Positions 36,181 to 44,177 of a DNA stretch of 64,000 nt are shown here, in pieces. Origin of the DNA: Clostridium sp. TW13 (GTDB taxonomy: Bacteria; Bacillota; Clostridia; Clostridiales; Clostridiaceae). A program made the translations under genes and the position numbers. Where the stretch lies: NCBI RefSeq assembly GCF_024345225.1, contig NZ_BROD01000001.1:3048362-3112361 (forward strand), given 5' to 3'. How positions within the stretch are numbered: position 1 is the first letter of the stretch; each line of letters begins with the position of its first letter. The notes below the pieces were generated by a model, which had not been told where the DNA came from, did not search any database, and saw only the letters and a program-made list of their open reading frames with translations.

Positions 36181-36813
36181 TTATTGAAAGTTATATCTTG
36201 TATTACTTCTATATTCCAAATAACTTAAATCAGCATTTTGTTTCTTTATGCTATCAGCAGCAAATTTAAAAGTCCATTTAATAAATTGATGTGGTCCTAT
36301 TGAAGCACCTTTCATAGCTCCAAAGGCATCGCTAGCTATTACCCCTGATTTATTAGCTAAAATAAAATTATCTACTTGTATATTGAAGATAGTACTATCC
36401 AACGCATTTGTAACGTAAGCCTCTACCACCAATGAATTACCATCATAATATACTTTGCTTGGATTTATATTTACACATCCCTCATTAAAAATTGGTTGTT
36501 CATTAGTGAAAATATTTGCCTTAGCTTGTTTTTGTACATTTACATCGCTAGTTTTATTATTTGTTTTTGGTATTGCATTTTTACCATTATCTTTTTCTGA
36601 ATCAAGATTTTCATTCTTATTAGCTTCTGCTTGAGTCGTTTTTGATGGTTCATTTTCAGCTTTACCTTTTGTCTGCTCAGAATCTTTATCTTTAGTAGTC
36701 TCTACTTTGTTTGTATCTAACTGCTGTGTAGCGACTTTTTTATCTTGTCCACATCCTATAAGACTTAATATTAATATTGCAATAACTGATAATGATATTA
36801 TTTTTCTTTTCAT
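36181..36813 (-). CDS. Lipoprotein with SLAP-like C-terminal domain
   Basis: A 210-aa protein. The lipobox LIGC (about residues 18-21) marks a lipoprotein. A Lys/Glu/Thr-rich linker of about 75 residues follows, then a domain of about 105 residues. In it, VNINPSKVYYDGNSLVVEAY, VTNALDSTIFNI, GPHQFIKWTFKF resemble the SLAP domain seen in firmicute surface or secretion-associated proteins. This assignment is moderate. GGGGAG precedes the ATG. It heads a run of minus-strand genes that continues to the HEPN-kinase, whose own C-terminal domain also faces the outside. Confidence 0.72.
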   Translation of the reverse strand: MKRKIISLSVIAILILSLIGCGQDKKVATQQLDTNKVETTKDKDSEQTKGKAENEPSKTTQAEANKNENLDSEKDNGKNAIPKTNNKTSDVNVQKQAKANIFTNEQPIFNEGCVNINPSKVYYDGNSLVVEAYVTNALDSTIFNIQVDNFILANKSGVIASDAFGAMKGASIGPHQFIKWTFKFAADSIKKQNADLSYLEYRSNTRYNFQ

Positions 36814-36918
36814 TTTTTGTTCTCCCCTTATTTCAATTTATTGATTATGTATTCATTATAAACAGTGGATTGGACATTTTTTTGCACCTACCTTAAAGGT
36901 TTCTTTTTTATTCTTTTT

Positions 36919-37000
36919 CCATACGCAACTTAATCAAATAACCTTTTTTATAAGTTATCCTCAAATTTGATTTTATTATCATATCCTAAAGAATAAAAAA
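36919..37000. repeat. Repeat family D, copy 1
   Basis: About 82 bp shared with 45050-45130 in the same orientation. Both run from CCATAC-CAAC-TAATCA-ATAACC through ATTTGATTTTATTAT-ATATCCTAAAGAATAAAAAA. ATCAAAT and ATTTGAT can pair internally. In both cases the element directly abuts a terminator hairpin of a minus-strand gene. Confidence 0.75.
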
Positions 37001-37020
37001 TCACGACATAAATGTCGTGA
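37001..37020 (-). terminator. Terminator of the ICMT-like gene
   Basis: TCACGACA-TAAA-TGTCGTGA is a perfect 8-bp stem, followed on the minus strand by TTTTTTATTC. It lies 35 nt past the stop. Confidence 0.85.
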
Positions 37021-37055
37021 TTTCATGATAGGATTATACATGCTCCATCAATTTA

Positions 37056-37730
37056 CTACCAAATTAACGGAATAACTCGATAAGGTGTTTTTAAACAATA
37101 ATCTTTATATCCATTAAGGTTTCTTAAAAGAAGTTCTTCTTCACTTTTTATTCTAAATGAAATTATAGGTATTATAAAAAGCATAGGTATCAATGAAAAA
37201 TAAGACCCAAGGGCCAATGGCATAAACAGTGACATTATTAACATTCCTAAATACATTGGGTGACGAATTATTGCGTAAAAACCTTTTGTAATAACCTGTT
37301 GCTTATTCTCTACTTGAATAACTGTTGAAGCATAAGCATTTTGTTTGAAAACAAAAAATATAAAAATATATGCTCCAAATACAATTATATTTGATGCAAT
37401 TACTAGCCATAATGGCTCATTAGACCAATTAAAACGAAAATCAATACCAGGCAAAATAAAGCCTAAATAAAATATTTTAAAAACTGCAGGTGCTTTTATA
37501 GAAGTTTCTTTTTCTTGAACTTTTGCTCTTCTTTCTAAAAATTCAGGATTCTTTTTTGAAAAATACACTGCTATAAAAAAAGTCATCAAAGAAAATTCTC
37601 CCCATAAAATCCATGCTTGCCAAAACTTTATTGTTCCTGCTGGAATGAACAAGATGAACCACATGATTATCATTAGAACTATTGGAACTAAATATATTTT
37701 GAACTTTGATTTATCAATATTATTCTCCAT
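37056..37730 (-). CDS. Isoprenylcysteine carboxyl methyltransferase-like membrane protein
   Basis: A 224-aa membrane protein with about five hydrophobic segments. The C-terminal signature YAIIRHPMYLGMLIMSLFMP plus RIKSEEELLLRNLNGYKDYC is typical of the ICMT/PEMT (NnrU-like) methyltransferase group, with SAM bound around RHPxY and the Glu pair. In bacteria the substrate is usually unknown: isoprenylated, lipid or small-molecule acceptor. AGAGGAGG precedes the ATG. It lies about 140 bp after the MerR regulator gene with repeat A3 in between, and it could be under that regulator. Confidence 0.9.
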   Translation of the reverse strand: MENNIDKSKFKIYLVPIVLMIIMWFILFIPAGTIKFWQAWILWGEFSLMTFFIAVYFSKKNPEFLERRAKVQEKETSIKAPAVFKIFYLGFILPGIDFRFNWSNEPLWLVIASNIIVFGAYIFIFFVFKQNAYASTVIQVENKQQVITKGFYAIIRHPMYLGMLIMSLFMPLALGSYFSLIPMLFIIPIISFRIKSEEELLLRNLNGYKDYCLKTPYRVIPLIW

Positions 37731-37760
37731 AGAGATTTCCTCCTCTTATCTGTTGTATGT

Positions 37761-37888
37761 TTATCCGATAGCTAGCATCCGTAACACTCCAACTTCTTTA
37801 AGTTGGAGATAACGGCTGCACGCTCCTGGATAAGTTCAACTAAGATTCAGATTGGGATACACCCCACCTGAATCAAGTTTCACTTGAT
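37761..37888 (+). repeat. Repeat family A, copy 3 (full-length), overlapping the merR 3' end
   Basis: A full-length element with the outer stem TTATCC/GGATAA, the CCGT/ACGG pair, the CTCCAACTT hairpin, stem 2 (GATTCAG/CTGAATC) and the terminal palindrome ATCAAGT-TTC-ACTTGAT at 37872-37888. The MerR gene on the opposite strand ends inside the palindrome: codons for Ser-Ser-Glu-Thr and the TGA stop come from the repeat. Confidence 0.85.
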
Positions 37889-38700
37889 GGCTGATAATTA
37901 AGATATTTTTGTATAAGATACTTATGCTTCATTTGTGCTGGTGAGAGAACTTCCTTTGCCATCTCATTAAATAAATTCTCATAACTTATTCCAAACCCAG
38001 ACTTATCACATAACATTTCCTTGAGAAAAGGTATACTCTTTATAAATTCTGCACCTTCCCTAGCCAAAATTTCAATTTCCGGATCTTCTTCAGACATTTC
38101 TTTTAACTTAGTGAGACGTTTGCCAAACTCTAAAGCTACTTTATATTGTTCAGGATGCAATTTAAAATATTCAGCTATTGCTATAAAATTTTCTTTGTAA
38201 TCTTCTCCCCACTGAAAATCTTCTAAGATACCAAAAACATTGCGCCGTTGTTCAAGTAATTCAGAAGATGCTTGGACATGATTTTTATCTTGAGCTGAGC
38301 CTAATATTTCTGTAATAGTTTGAAATGCTTCTGGTTCAAAGGAAGCTTTTTCAAGAAGGACTGTTTCTTGATTTAATAATACGTCTATCTTGGATAATTG
38401 AATTTCGATGTTCTTTTTTTCTTCTAAAAGCTCATGCTGCAATGACTTCAATACTTCTGTTAAATTACTTTTGCTTTTTGTATCTCCTAATATTTCTTTT
38501 ATTTGCTTTAAATTTAGACCTAATTTTTTGAAATGTTGGATCATTCTCATTTGAGCAAGTTCTTCTGCTCCATACAAACGATAACCACTTGAAGATCGTT
38601 TGGGTTCTTGCAATAGGCCTATTTTATGATAATACAAAACAGTTTTTAATGTACTTCTAGTCAGCTTAACAAAATCATTTATTTTAATCTGATTATCCAC
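37873..38700 (-). CDS. MerR family transcriptional regulator with repeat-derived C-terminus
   Basis: A 275-aa protein. The N-terminal MerR HTH and wing (about 5-75: KINDFVKLTRSTLKTVLYYH, IGLLQEPKRSSSGYRLYGAE) is followed by a coiled coil (about 85-120) and a helical effector domain of about 155 residues, similar in size to TipA/Mta-type regulators. The start is GTG at 38700, with AAAGGAGG 6 nt upstream. Its own promoter at 38720-38750 has a 19-bp spacer with a dyad, the classic MerR target, so autoregulation is likely. The last four codons and stop lie in repeat A3, so the native C-terminus was probably altered. Confidence 0.92.
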   Translation of the reverse strand: MDNQIKINDFVKLTRSTLKTVLYYHKIGLLQEPKRSSSGYRLYGAEELAQMRMIQHFKKLGLNLKQIKEILGDTKSKSNLTEVLKSLQHELLEEKKNIEIQLSKIDVLLNQETVLLEKASFEPEAFQTITEILGSAQDKNHVQASSELLEQRRNVFGILEDFQWGEDYKENFIAIAEYFKLHPEQYKVALEFGKRLTKLKEMSEEDPEIEILAREGAEFIKSIPFLKEMLCDKSGFGISYENLFNEMAKEVLSPAQMKHKYLIQKYLNYQPSSET

Positions 38701-38719
38701 TTCCTGCCTCCTTTATTAC

Positions 38720-38750
38720 ATTATAAACTCCACCCAAAGGGTGGAGTCAA
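38720..38750 (-). promoter_or_regulatory. MerR-type promoter with 19-bp spacer and dyad operator
   Basis: On the minus strand TTGACT and TATAAT are separated by exactly 19 nt, and the spacer holds the palindrome ACTCCACCC-TTT-GGGTGGAGT. MerR activators untwist such over-long spacers. It drives the adjacent merR gene with a leader of only about 13 nt. Confidence 0.85.
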
Positions 38751-38848
38751 ACTAAATAAATATAGTAATTTTTACTACAATTATTATTTCTATATATTTA
38801 TTTTCTATACCTTTTCAGGAAAATCAATCTGCAAAACTCAAATTATAT

Positions 38849-41056
38849 TTATGCTGCCTTTGAACTATGCAATAGCTTGTTTAATGCTATAAAATCAATA
38901 ATATTAATTACCCCATCACCGTTCATATCAGCATTAGCTTTGTTTATATTTACATTTGAATGTAAAAGATATTCTTTCATTAATTGCTCGTCAACAGCAT
39001 TAACTACTCCATTACTATCTAAATCTCCTAATATGGCTAATGGCATTTTGTAAACTTTTGTTACAGTAAGATTTTCACCTTGATCTCCAACATAAATAGT
39101 CTGAAGTCCTGGTAATGTCTTTCCATAACTATCATAGTTTGAAAGAGCTTTTCTATATGCATTCACCATATCTTCAAGTGTAAAATACGCTATATTATTA
39201 GTTCCATTTGATTTAGTTGTTGATGGATTCACCTGAACCCAATTTGTACCTGCTAAATTACCTGATAAAATTAATTGAGGAGCTTTGTTGCTTGCATACT
39301 CTACAGCTATAGTTAATTTGTTTGAAAAATCAGTATCAACAAAATCTAAACCACTATAAAATGAAAGTGCCTGTCCCCAATTTGAAGAAGTTGCTGTGCC
39401 ACTAAACATTACATTTGCATCACAATTAGAATTGTCTATTGGATTACTCCAGCCATCCAACAATGCCTGTACTATTTCTGGATAAACAAATTTAAGAGTT
39501 TTTCTATTTAGAAGCCCCATTGAATCAGTTTTATTGGGATTATATGCATTATTATCCCACCATAAGCAAGGTATACCATAACTACTTGCTACCTGTAGAT
39601 AATATTTTGCAAAGTTAACCCTATCTTGTAAATTATTTTTGTCTGTAGCAGCAAACTCTCCCAAAACAACAGGAATTCCTTTTTGCTTAAATGATTTGTC
39701 TAATAATCTAAAAATTTTGTATATATATGATTTATCAGTATCTCCAAAAGTAGTTGTAGCACCAGAAGTTGTATTCATAGCAAAATTATATGGTATATAT
39801 GCATGAATAGATACAGCTACATTATCATCCTTTGGCACTACCATTGCAGAAACTTTGTCATAGTCTGATGCAGCACAATAAGTAGGTATCATTACAAGTC
39901 TCTTTTCATTGTTTCCACCAGTTGCACGTATTACAGAAAGTGTTTTTGCATTATATTCATTTACAACATTATAGTATGATAAATTACCTGTCCAATCATC
40001 AGCGTTTCTTGGTTCATTTATTGTTTCAAATATTAATTTATCCCCATAATCTTTGAAATGATTTGCAATCTGATTCCATACAGCACTTCCTTCTTTTATA
40101 ACGCTGTCCTTATTTGCTTCATTCATTTCTCCTTGTATCTTGTTGTGATGAATATTAATAATTGCATACATATTATTAATAAGTGCATAGTTTACAACTG
40201 TTTCAACACGTGCCATATATGCAGAATCAATGGTATAGTTATTATCAGTATAATGCTCGTCCCATCTTACTGGAATACGAATTGTATTAAAACCAGCATT
40301 TTTTAAGGTATCTATCATTTTTCTAGTTGTAACAGGATTTCCCCATCCAGTTTCTCCACCAGCAGCTTCCAAAGTGTTTCCCAAGTTCCAACCAACCTTC
40401 ATATCTTTTACTAAATCCATAGCAGAAAGACCTCTCATAATTGTTGGGTGCTTATAGTCAGCAGGAAATTCTGGTTCTTGTGGGGTTGCCTTTATATACT
40501 GATATTCTGTTAGTGTACTATCAGCTGTGACACTTGTGATCTTTTGTAGATAATTTACTTTTGCTGTTCCATCCTTTGGTAAATAATCATTTAATAAAAC
40601 TTGTGTATTATTTCCTGTAAGCCCCCAAGAAACTTTTGATGCTACATTGTGTTCTGAATAGTCTTTATTTAAATTAACTATAATATCATCGTAGCCAGTA
40701 GCTTTAATTGTGATAGTTCCTATATGAAAATTCAATATATTGGAGTCACCATCTGCGAGGTTTTCATCAACAATATTAATTCCAAAATTTGCACTACTAT
40801 TTGCTTTTGCAAAAGCATTAGAAGTATTTACAGCATTCAAATTGATTGAATCCTGATATAATAAATAAGCCGCATCTCCCATACTCATCCAAGTCCAATC
40901 ATCAGTAGTATTTTGTGCAAAGGCACTGATAGAAATCTTTGTTGCTTTTCCTTTTGTTTCTGTAGCAAAAGCTTTTAAAGAAGCATTGCTAAAAGTGCAA
41001 GTAAATATCATTACTAAAAAAGTTAATATTGATGTTATTCTTTTTTTCCTTCCCAT
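38849..41056 (-). CDS. Cellulosomal GH5 endoglucanase with C-terminal dockerin
   Basis: A 735-aa secreted enzyme. Order: signal peptide (1-31); an N-terminal beta-sandwich-like module (about 38-190); GH5 catalytic domain (about 205-535) with acid/base Glu348 in FETINEPR and nucleophile Glu467 in VVLGEFAA; a second carbohydrate-binding-like module (about 540-670); and a type I dockerin (about 672-735) with two calcium loops, LGDLDSNGVVNAVD and NADMNGDGVINIID. The GH5 motifs (VGWNLGNTLEA, INIHHN) point to subfamily 4, with endo-beta-1,4-glucanase or xyloglucanase activity. The dockerin implies docking onto a scaffoldin encoded elsewhere. GGGAGG precedes the ATG. Confidence 0.95.
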   Translation of the reverse strand: MGRKKRITSILTFLVMIFTCTFSNASLKAFATETKGKATKISISAFAQNTTDDWTWMSMGDAAYLLYQDSINLNAVNTSNAFAKANSSANFGINIVDENLADGDSNILNFHIGTITIKATGYDDIIVNLNKDYSEHNVASKVSWGLTGNNTQVLLNDYLPKDGTAKVNYLQKITSVTADSTLTEYQYIKATPQEPEFPADYKHPTIMRGLSAMDLVKDMKVGWNLGNTLEAAGGETGWGNPVTTRKMIDTLKNAGFNTIRIPVRWDEHYTDNNYTIDSAYMARVETVVNYALINNMYAIINIHHNKIQGEMNEANKDSVIKEGSAVWNQIANHFKDYGDKLIFETINEPRNADDWTGNLSYYNVVNEYNAKTLSVIRATGGNNEKRLVMIPTYCAASDYDKVSAMVVPKDDNVAVSIHAYIPYNFAMNTTSGATTTFGDTDKSYIYKIFRLLDKSFKQKGIPVVLGEFAATDKNNLQDRVNFAKYYLQVASSYGIPCLWWDNNAYNPNKTDSMGLLNRKTLKFVYPEIVQALLDGWSNPIDNSNCDANVMFSGTATSSNWGQALSFYSGLDFVDTDFSNKLTIAVEYASNKAPQLILSGNLAGTNWVQVNPSTTKSNGTNNIAYFTLEDMVNAYRKALSNYDSYGKTLPGLQTIYVGDQGENLTVTKVYKMPLAILGDLDSNGVVNAVDEQLMKEYLLHSNVNINKANADMNGDGVINIIDFIALNKLLHSSKAA

Positions 41057-41381
41057 GATAAATCCTCCCTTTTATTAATATTAAAATACATATGCATAAA
41101 TATGGTTATATCCTTAGTTACCACTCCATAAAAAATATTTATGCTGTAGAATATACCTTTACTCTACCATGTTTGTCTTTTAATATTGCCCTTTTCATCG
41201 CAAACTTCATCTATTCTTGCTTAACTTAAATAATAGGCTCTTTTTATAAATCAATCTAATCTATTAGGCATTCACGCTCAGATATAGCTCAAATTAAATC
41301 ATAACAAAAATATAAAAAAAGCAGCACTATTCAAATTAGTGCTGCTAGCATCAATCACAATATTAACTTATTAATACTTTG
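41057..41381. other. Intergenic region upstream of the GH5 gene
   Basis: A 325-bp AT-rich region containing the GH5 promoter and the deacetylase terminator (41320-41346). No gene and no convincing operator was seen. Confidence 0.5.
41320..41346 (-). terminator. Terminator of the polysaccharide deacetylase gene
   Basis: AGCAGCACTA and TAGTGCTGCT form a perfect 10-bp stem with a 7-nt loop. On the minus strand TTTTTTTATA follows. It lies 36 nt past the stop. Confidence 0.88.
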
Positions 41382-42374
41382 TTATCTAATTACGTAATTC
41401 AATATATTTTCTATATCTCTACTTCCATAGGTATAATCTACGCATATTCTATTCAACTCTGTAGAACTATCTCTTCTCTCTGCATAACCTCTTGCTGTAG
41501 TAAATCCCATACTATATCCAGATGCTAAAAAAGCTTTTTTAGTATCTTTATTATATTTACCCTCTGGATAAGCAATTGAAATAACAGGTTTTCCAGTAAT
41601 TTTTTCTATAGCTTCCTTAGAATTTTTGAGCTCTTTAAATTGTTGTTCATACGATAAACCTGATAGTCTATTATGAGAAACTGTATGTGATTCTATGTCA
41701 ATTCCGTAATCACTCATTTCTTTCACTTCATTAGGAGTCATAAACCGAGCACCATCCAAACTACTAGATACAACAAAAATTGTTGCATTCATATGTAATT
41801 CCTTTAATATTGGAAACACATTAGTATAATTATCTATATAACCATCATCAAATGTTATTACTATACTTTTGGGTGGAATGGACTTACCTTTAAATAGATA
41901 ATCATTTAATTGCGACATTGTTAATGTTATAAAACCAGCATCCTTGATAGTTTTAAGTTGTTGCCTAAACCTCTCTTTTGGAATAGCAATAGGTCCTCTT
42001 TTTGAAGAATCACTAACTACAGAATGATAACAAATTACTGGTACTCCTCCAGTATTATTTATCACAAAATTGCTCTTAACTATATCTTTAACTTCTTTTT
42101 TATCTTCTTTTTTAGCCTCTACTTTAGGCTCTATTTTATTTTCTTTTTTAACCTCTGCTTTAGGCTCTATTTTTATACTCATTTTACTTTGGATATGTAT
42201 ATTAGATCCTAAATTCATTGTATAAGCTGTATTGTCTATTTCATCTTTATTCGAAGTGGCTATAAAGGTAATACCTACAGTAGCCGCGATAAGTATCAAT
42301 AGTATACAAAGATTTCTTTTACGCTTTAGTACTTTTATTTTTTTATTTTCTGCGTTCAAAATGTGTGTCTCCAT
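41382..42374 (-). CDS. Membrane-anchored polysaccharide deacetylase (CE4/NodB)
   Basis: A 330-aa protein. An N-terminal TM segment (about 20-40) is followed by a Lys/Glu-rich linker with repeats such as KIEPKVEAKKEDKKEVK, then a CE4 domain (about 105-330). Zinc and catalytic motifs are TFDDGY (Asp-Asp) and SHTVSHNRLS (His-x3-His), with IAYPEGKY and a distal motif region. It would remove acetyl groups from peptidoglycan GlcNAc or another extracellular glycan. The ribosome site before the ATG is weak (AATAGG close to the start). It is transcribed alone with its own terminator. Confidence 0.92.
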   Translation of the reverse strand: METHILNAENKKIKVLKRKRNLCILLILIAATVGITFIATSNKDEIDNTAYTMNLGSNIHIQSKMSIKIEPKAEVKKENKIEPKVEAKKEDKKEVKDIVKSNFVINNTGGVPVICYHSVVSDSSKRGPIAIPKERFRQQLKTIKDAGFITLTMSQLNDYLFKGKSIPPKSIVITFDDGYIDNYTNVFPILKELHMNATIFVVSSSLDGARFMTPNEVKEMSDYGIDIESHTVSHNRLSGLSYEQQFKELKNSKEAIEKITGKPVISIAYPEGKYNKDTKKAFLASGYSMGFTTARGYAERRDSSTELNRICVDYTYGSRDIENILNYVIR

Positions 42375-42421
42375 CCTATTTTTTAATTAATAATTTCACA
42401 AGAGTGTATCCTACATTTTAA

Positions 42422-43060
42422 TCATACAGGCTTGCAGCACTGTATCTCAGGGTTATCTACCAACTCAATACTAACATCATTAATTTTTACCCCTACATCA
42501 TTTAAATTGTTTATACATTGACTTAATACTTTATTAGCATTTTTTGAATTAACTTCTTCGTTATATGGTTTAAATGCAGATTCATCAATATTTTCGTATC
42601 CAGCTTCTAATAATAAATCAGATAGTGATTTATTGGATTTGAAAGCTTCTGAAACACATGACATTTGGAAATAGCCATACATCATAACAGAATTCATCTG
42701 CTCAGTTCCCCAAATACTCTTAAAAAATTCCTTAAAAGTTATCTCCTGTGGAATCAGGTTTGGCATACATTTAAGTATATCCTCAATCATACACTTTACT
42801 TTTGTTAAATTGTTGCAAGTATCTACACTTCGCCAATAAGAAACAGCAAAACTATTTACAAATAACTCTTCATCAACCTTATTCATATCAATTTTTTGAA
42901 TATCTAGAATAATGTGTCCTATCTCATGGACAATATTAAACCAGTGAAAGTACAAATCAAATTTCTCTTGTATTCTCTCTTCTCCAAATAACTGATTATA
43001 TCCCATTTGTTGTGATAGTGTCCCTGTTTCGTATCTACCGCTTATTATTTTATATCCCAT
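42422..43060 (-). CDS. Putative zinc metallopeptidase (HEIGH motif), family not recognised
   Basis: A 212-aa soluble protein. The sequence FNIVHEIGHIILDIQKID contains HExxH and, 20-30 residues on, acidic residues (DEELFVNSFAVSYW) that could supply the third zinc ligand, as in ImmA/IrrE-like (gluzincin) peptidases. The rest is helical with no known domain, and it ends in CCKPV. There is no HTH partner of the ImmR type next to it. AGGGG close to GGAGGGG precedes the ATG. A regulatory protease role is only a guess. Confidence 0.72.
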   Translation of the reverse strand: MGYKIISGRYETGTLSQQMGYNQLFGEERIQEKFDLYFHWFNIVHEIGHIILDIQKIDMNKVDEELFVNSFAVSYWRSVDTCNNLTKVKCMIEDILKCMPNLIPQEITFKEFFKSIWGTEQMNSVMMYGYFQMSCVSEAFKSNKSLSDLLLEAGYENIDESAFKPYNEEVNSKNANKVLSQCINNLNDVGVKINDVSIELVDNPEIQCCKPV

Positions 43061-43649
43061 GTAGCCCCTCCAAACCTTCTTAAATTAGCCACTAATTTTT
43101 TATTTATTATACATTATAAACCATTATTGTACCCAATTAGATTTTAATTCACATTGTTCTGGAGGTCAAGATAAATAAGTCGTACATTTAGGTTCTAAAT
43201 AAATACTTCTTAATAACATTGCATATAGCTTATAATGCCTTGCTTATTTTGATATAATGGAAGGAGAGAATATGTAAGCACAGTATTCGCTGATTTAAAG
43301 ATTAGCTTAAAGGATATATTTGAATAAAACTTATTTATAATGTGTTCCAAAAAGCACAAAAAAGGAGACAGTAGATAGATTGGTTTTACACAAACTAAGC
43401 ATAGATGTCTACCACTAATATGGTATCTATCTACGCTTACATTGCACAAAACCCATCTGCTGTCTCTGTTATAGGTGCATATCTTTTTGCAACATTCACC
43501 TCAATAGCTATATTAAATTTTTCAATATAAAATTTATAAAAATTCAATTTTACAAAACTAATATTCCCAAAAAAATTTCTTCCCTATTTTACCTACTTTC
43601 TTGCTTCATGTGTGGCTTCTAGTCCTTTTTTATATGTTCTTCATACTTT
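43061..43649. other. Intergenic region with a 102-nt hairpin
   Basis: A 589-bp gap between the peptidase-like and CarD-like genes. The outstanding element is the long inverted repeat at 43365-43466. A 79-aa ORF at 43210-43449 on the minus strand runs through the hairpin and is not credible as a gene. Confidence 0.6.
43365..43466 (-). other. Long imperfect hairpin with U-tract: candidate ncRNA or complex terminator
   Basis: The arms start GAGACAG-AGAT and end ATCTGCTGTCTC. They continue with GGTTTT against AAAACC, TAAGC-TAGAT against ATCTA-GCTTA, and TACCA against TGGTA at the tip. On the minus strand the base is followed at once by CTTTTTTGTG, as in a rho-independent terminator. The length (102 nt) and near-complete pairing exceed an ordinary terminator. 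It may end a small RNA, end the CarD-like transcript, or be a MITE. Confidence 0.6.
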
Positions 43650-44177
43650 TTATAATATTCTCACGTCCAAATTTATTTGTTGACTCTCTCTAATATATTT
43701 AAGAACTACTTCATTTATTGTTTCAAAAGTCCTTTCTAATACCAATGCTAATTCTCTAAAAAGCATACTTTGTATTGTATCTAAAAATTTCTTATCCTTT
43801 TCGTATAATTTTCCTCCATTAAGCTCTACCATACTCTTTTCTCTCATCATAGTATTGACTATCATAGAAATTTCTTTACGATTTCCCTTTTTAACTATCT
43901 CTGAATATACTTGACTCCGTTCTTTATTTTCTTCTATCCATCCTATACCATAAGTTTTAAACGATTCTAAAATTTCTTCTGCTTCCTGCCTATTTAAAAT
44001 TTGTAACATTAGTACTTTTTCATTGTCTACAGGTATGCTTATTTTTAATTTACACTCTTCCATGGGATGCAATACATAATATATTTTTTTCACACCTGTA
44101 ATATTTTTTTCACATACATCATCTACACGACAAATACCTTCTCTAGAGTAAAAAACTAAATCTCCAATATTAAACAT
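43650..44177 (-). CDS. CarD/CdnL-like transcriptional regulator
   Basis: A 175-aa protein. The N-terminal CarD/TRCF RNA-polymerase-interacting domain is seen in MFNIGDLVFYSREGICRVDD, IYYVLHPMEECKLKISIPVD and EKVLMLQILNRQEA. The C-terminal helical half (about 85-175: KERSQVYSEIVKKGNRKEIS, KKFLDTIQSMLFRELALVLE) fits the DNA-binding part. Such proteins bind the polymerase beta subunit and affect open complex stability. GAGGAGG precedes the ATG. It is monocistronic. Confidence 0.92.
   Translation of the reverse strand: MFNIGDLVFYSREGICRVDDVCEKNITGVKKIYYVLHPMEECKLKISIPVDNEKVLMLQILNRQEAEEILESFKTYGIGWIEENKERSQVYSEIVKKGNRKEISMIVNTMMREKSMVELNGGKLYEKDKKFLDTIQSMLFRELALVLERTFETINEVVLKYIRESQQINLDVRIL

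Noticed and set aside
43210-43449. 79-aa minus-strand ORF
   Set aside because: It runs through the 102-nt hairpin, lacks a good ribosome site and has no domain-like pattern.
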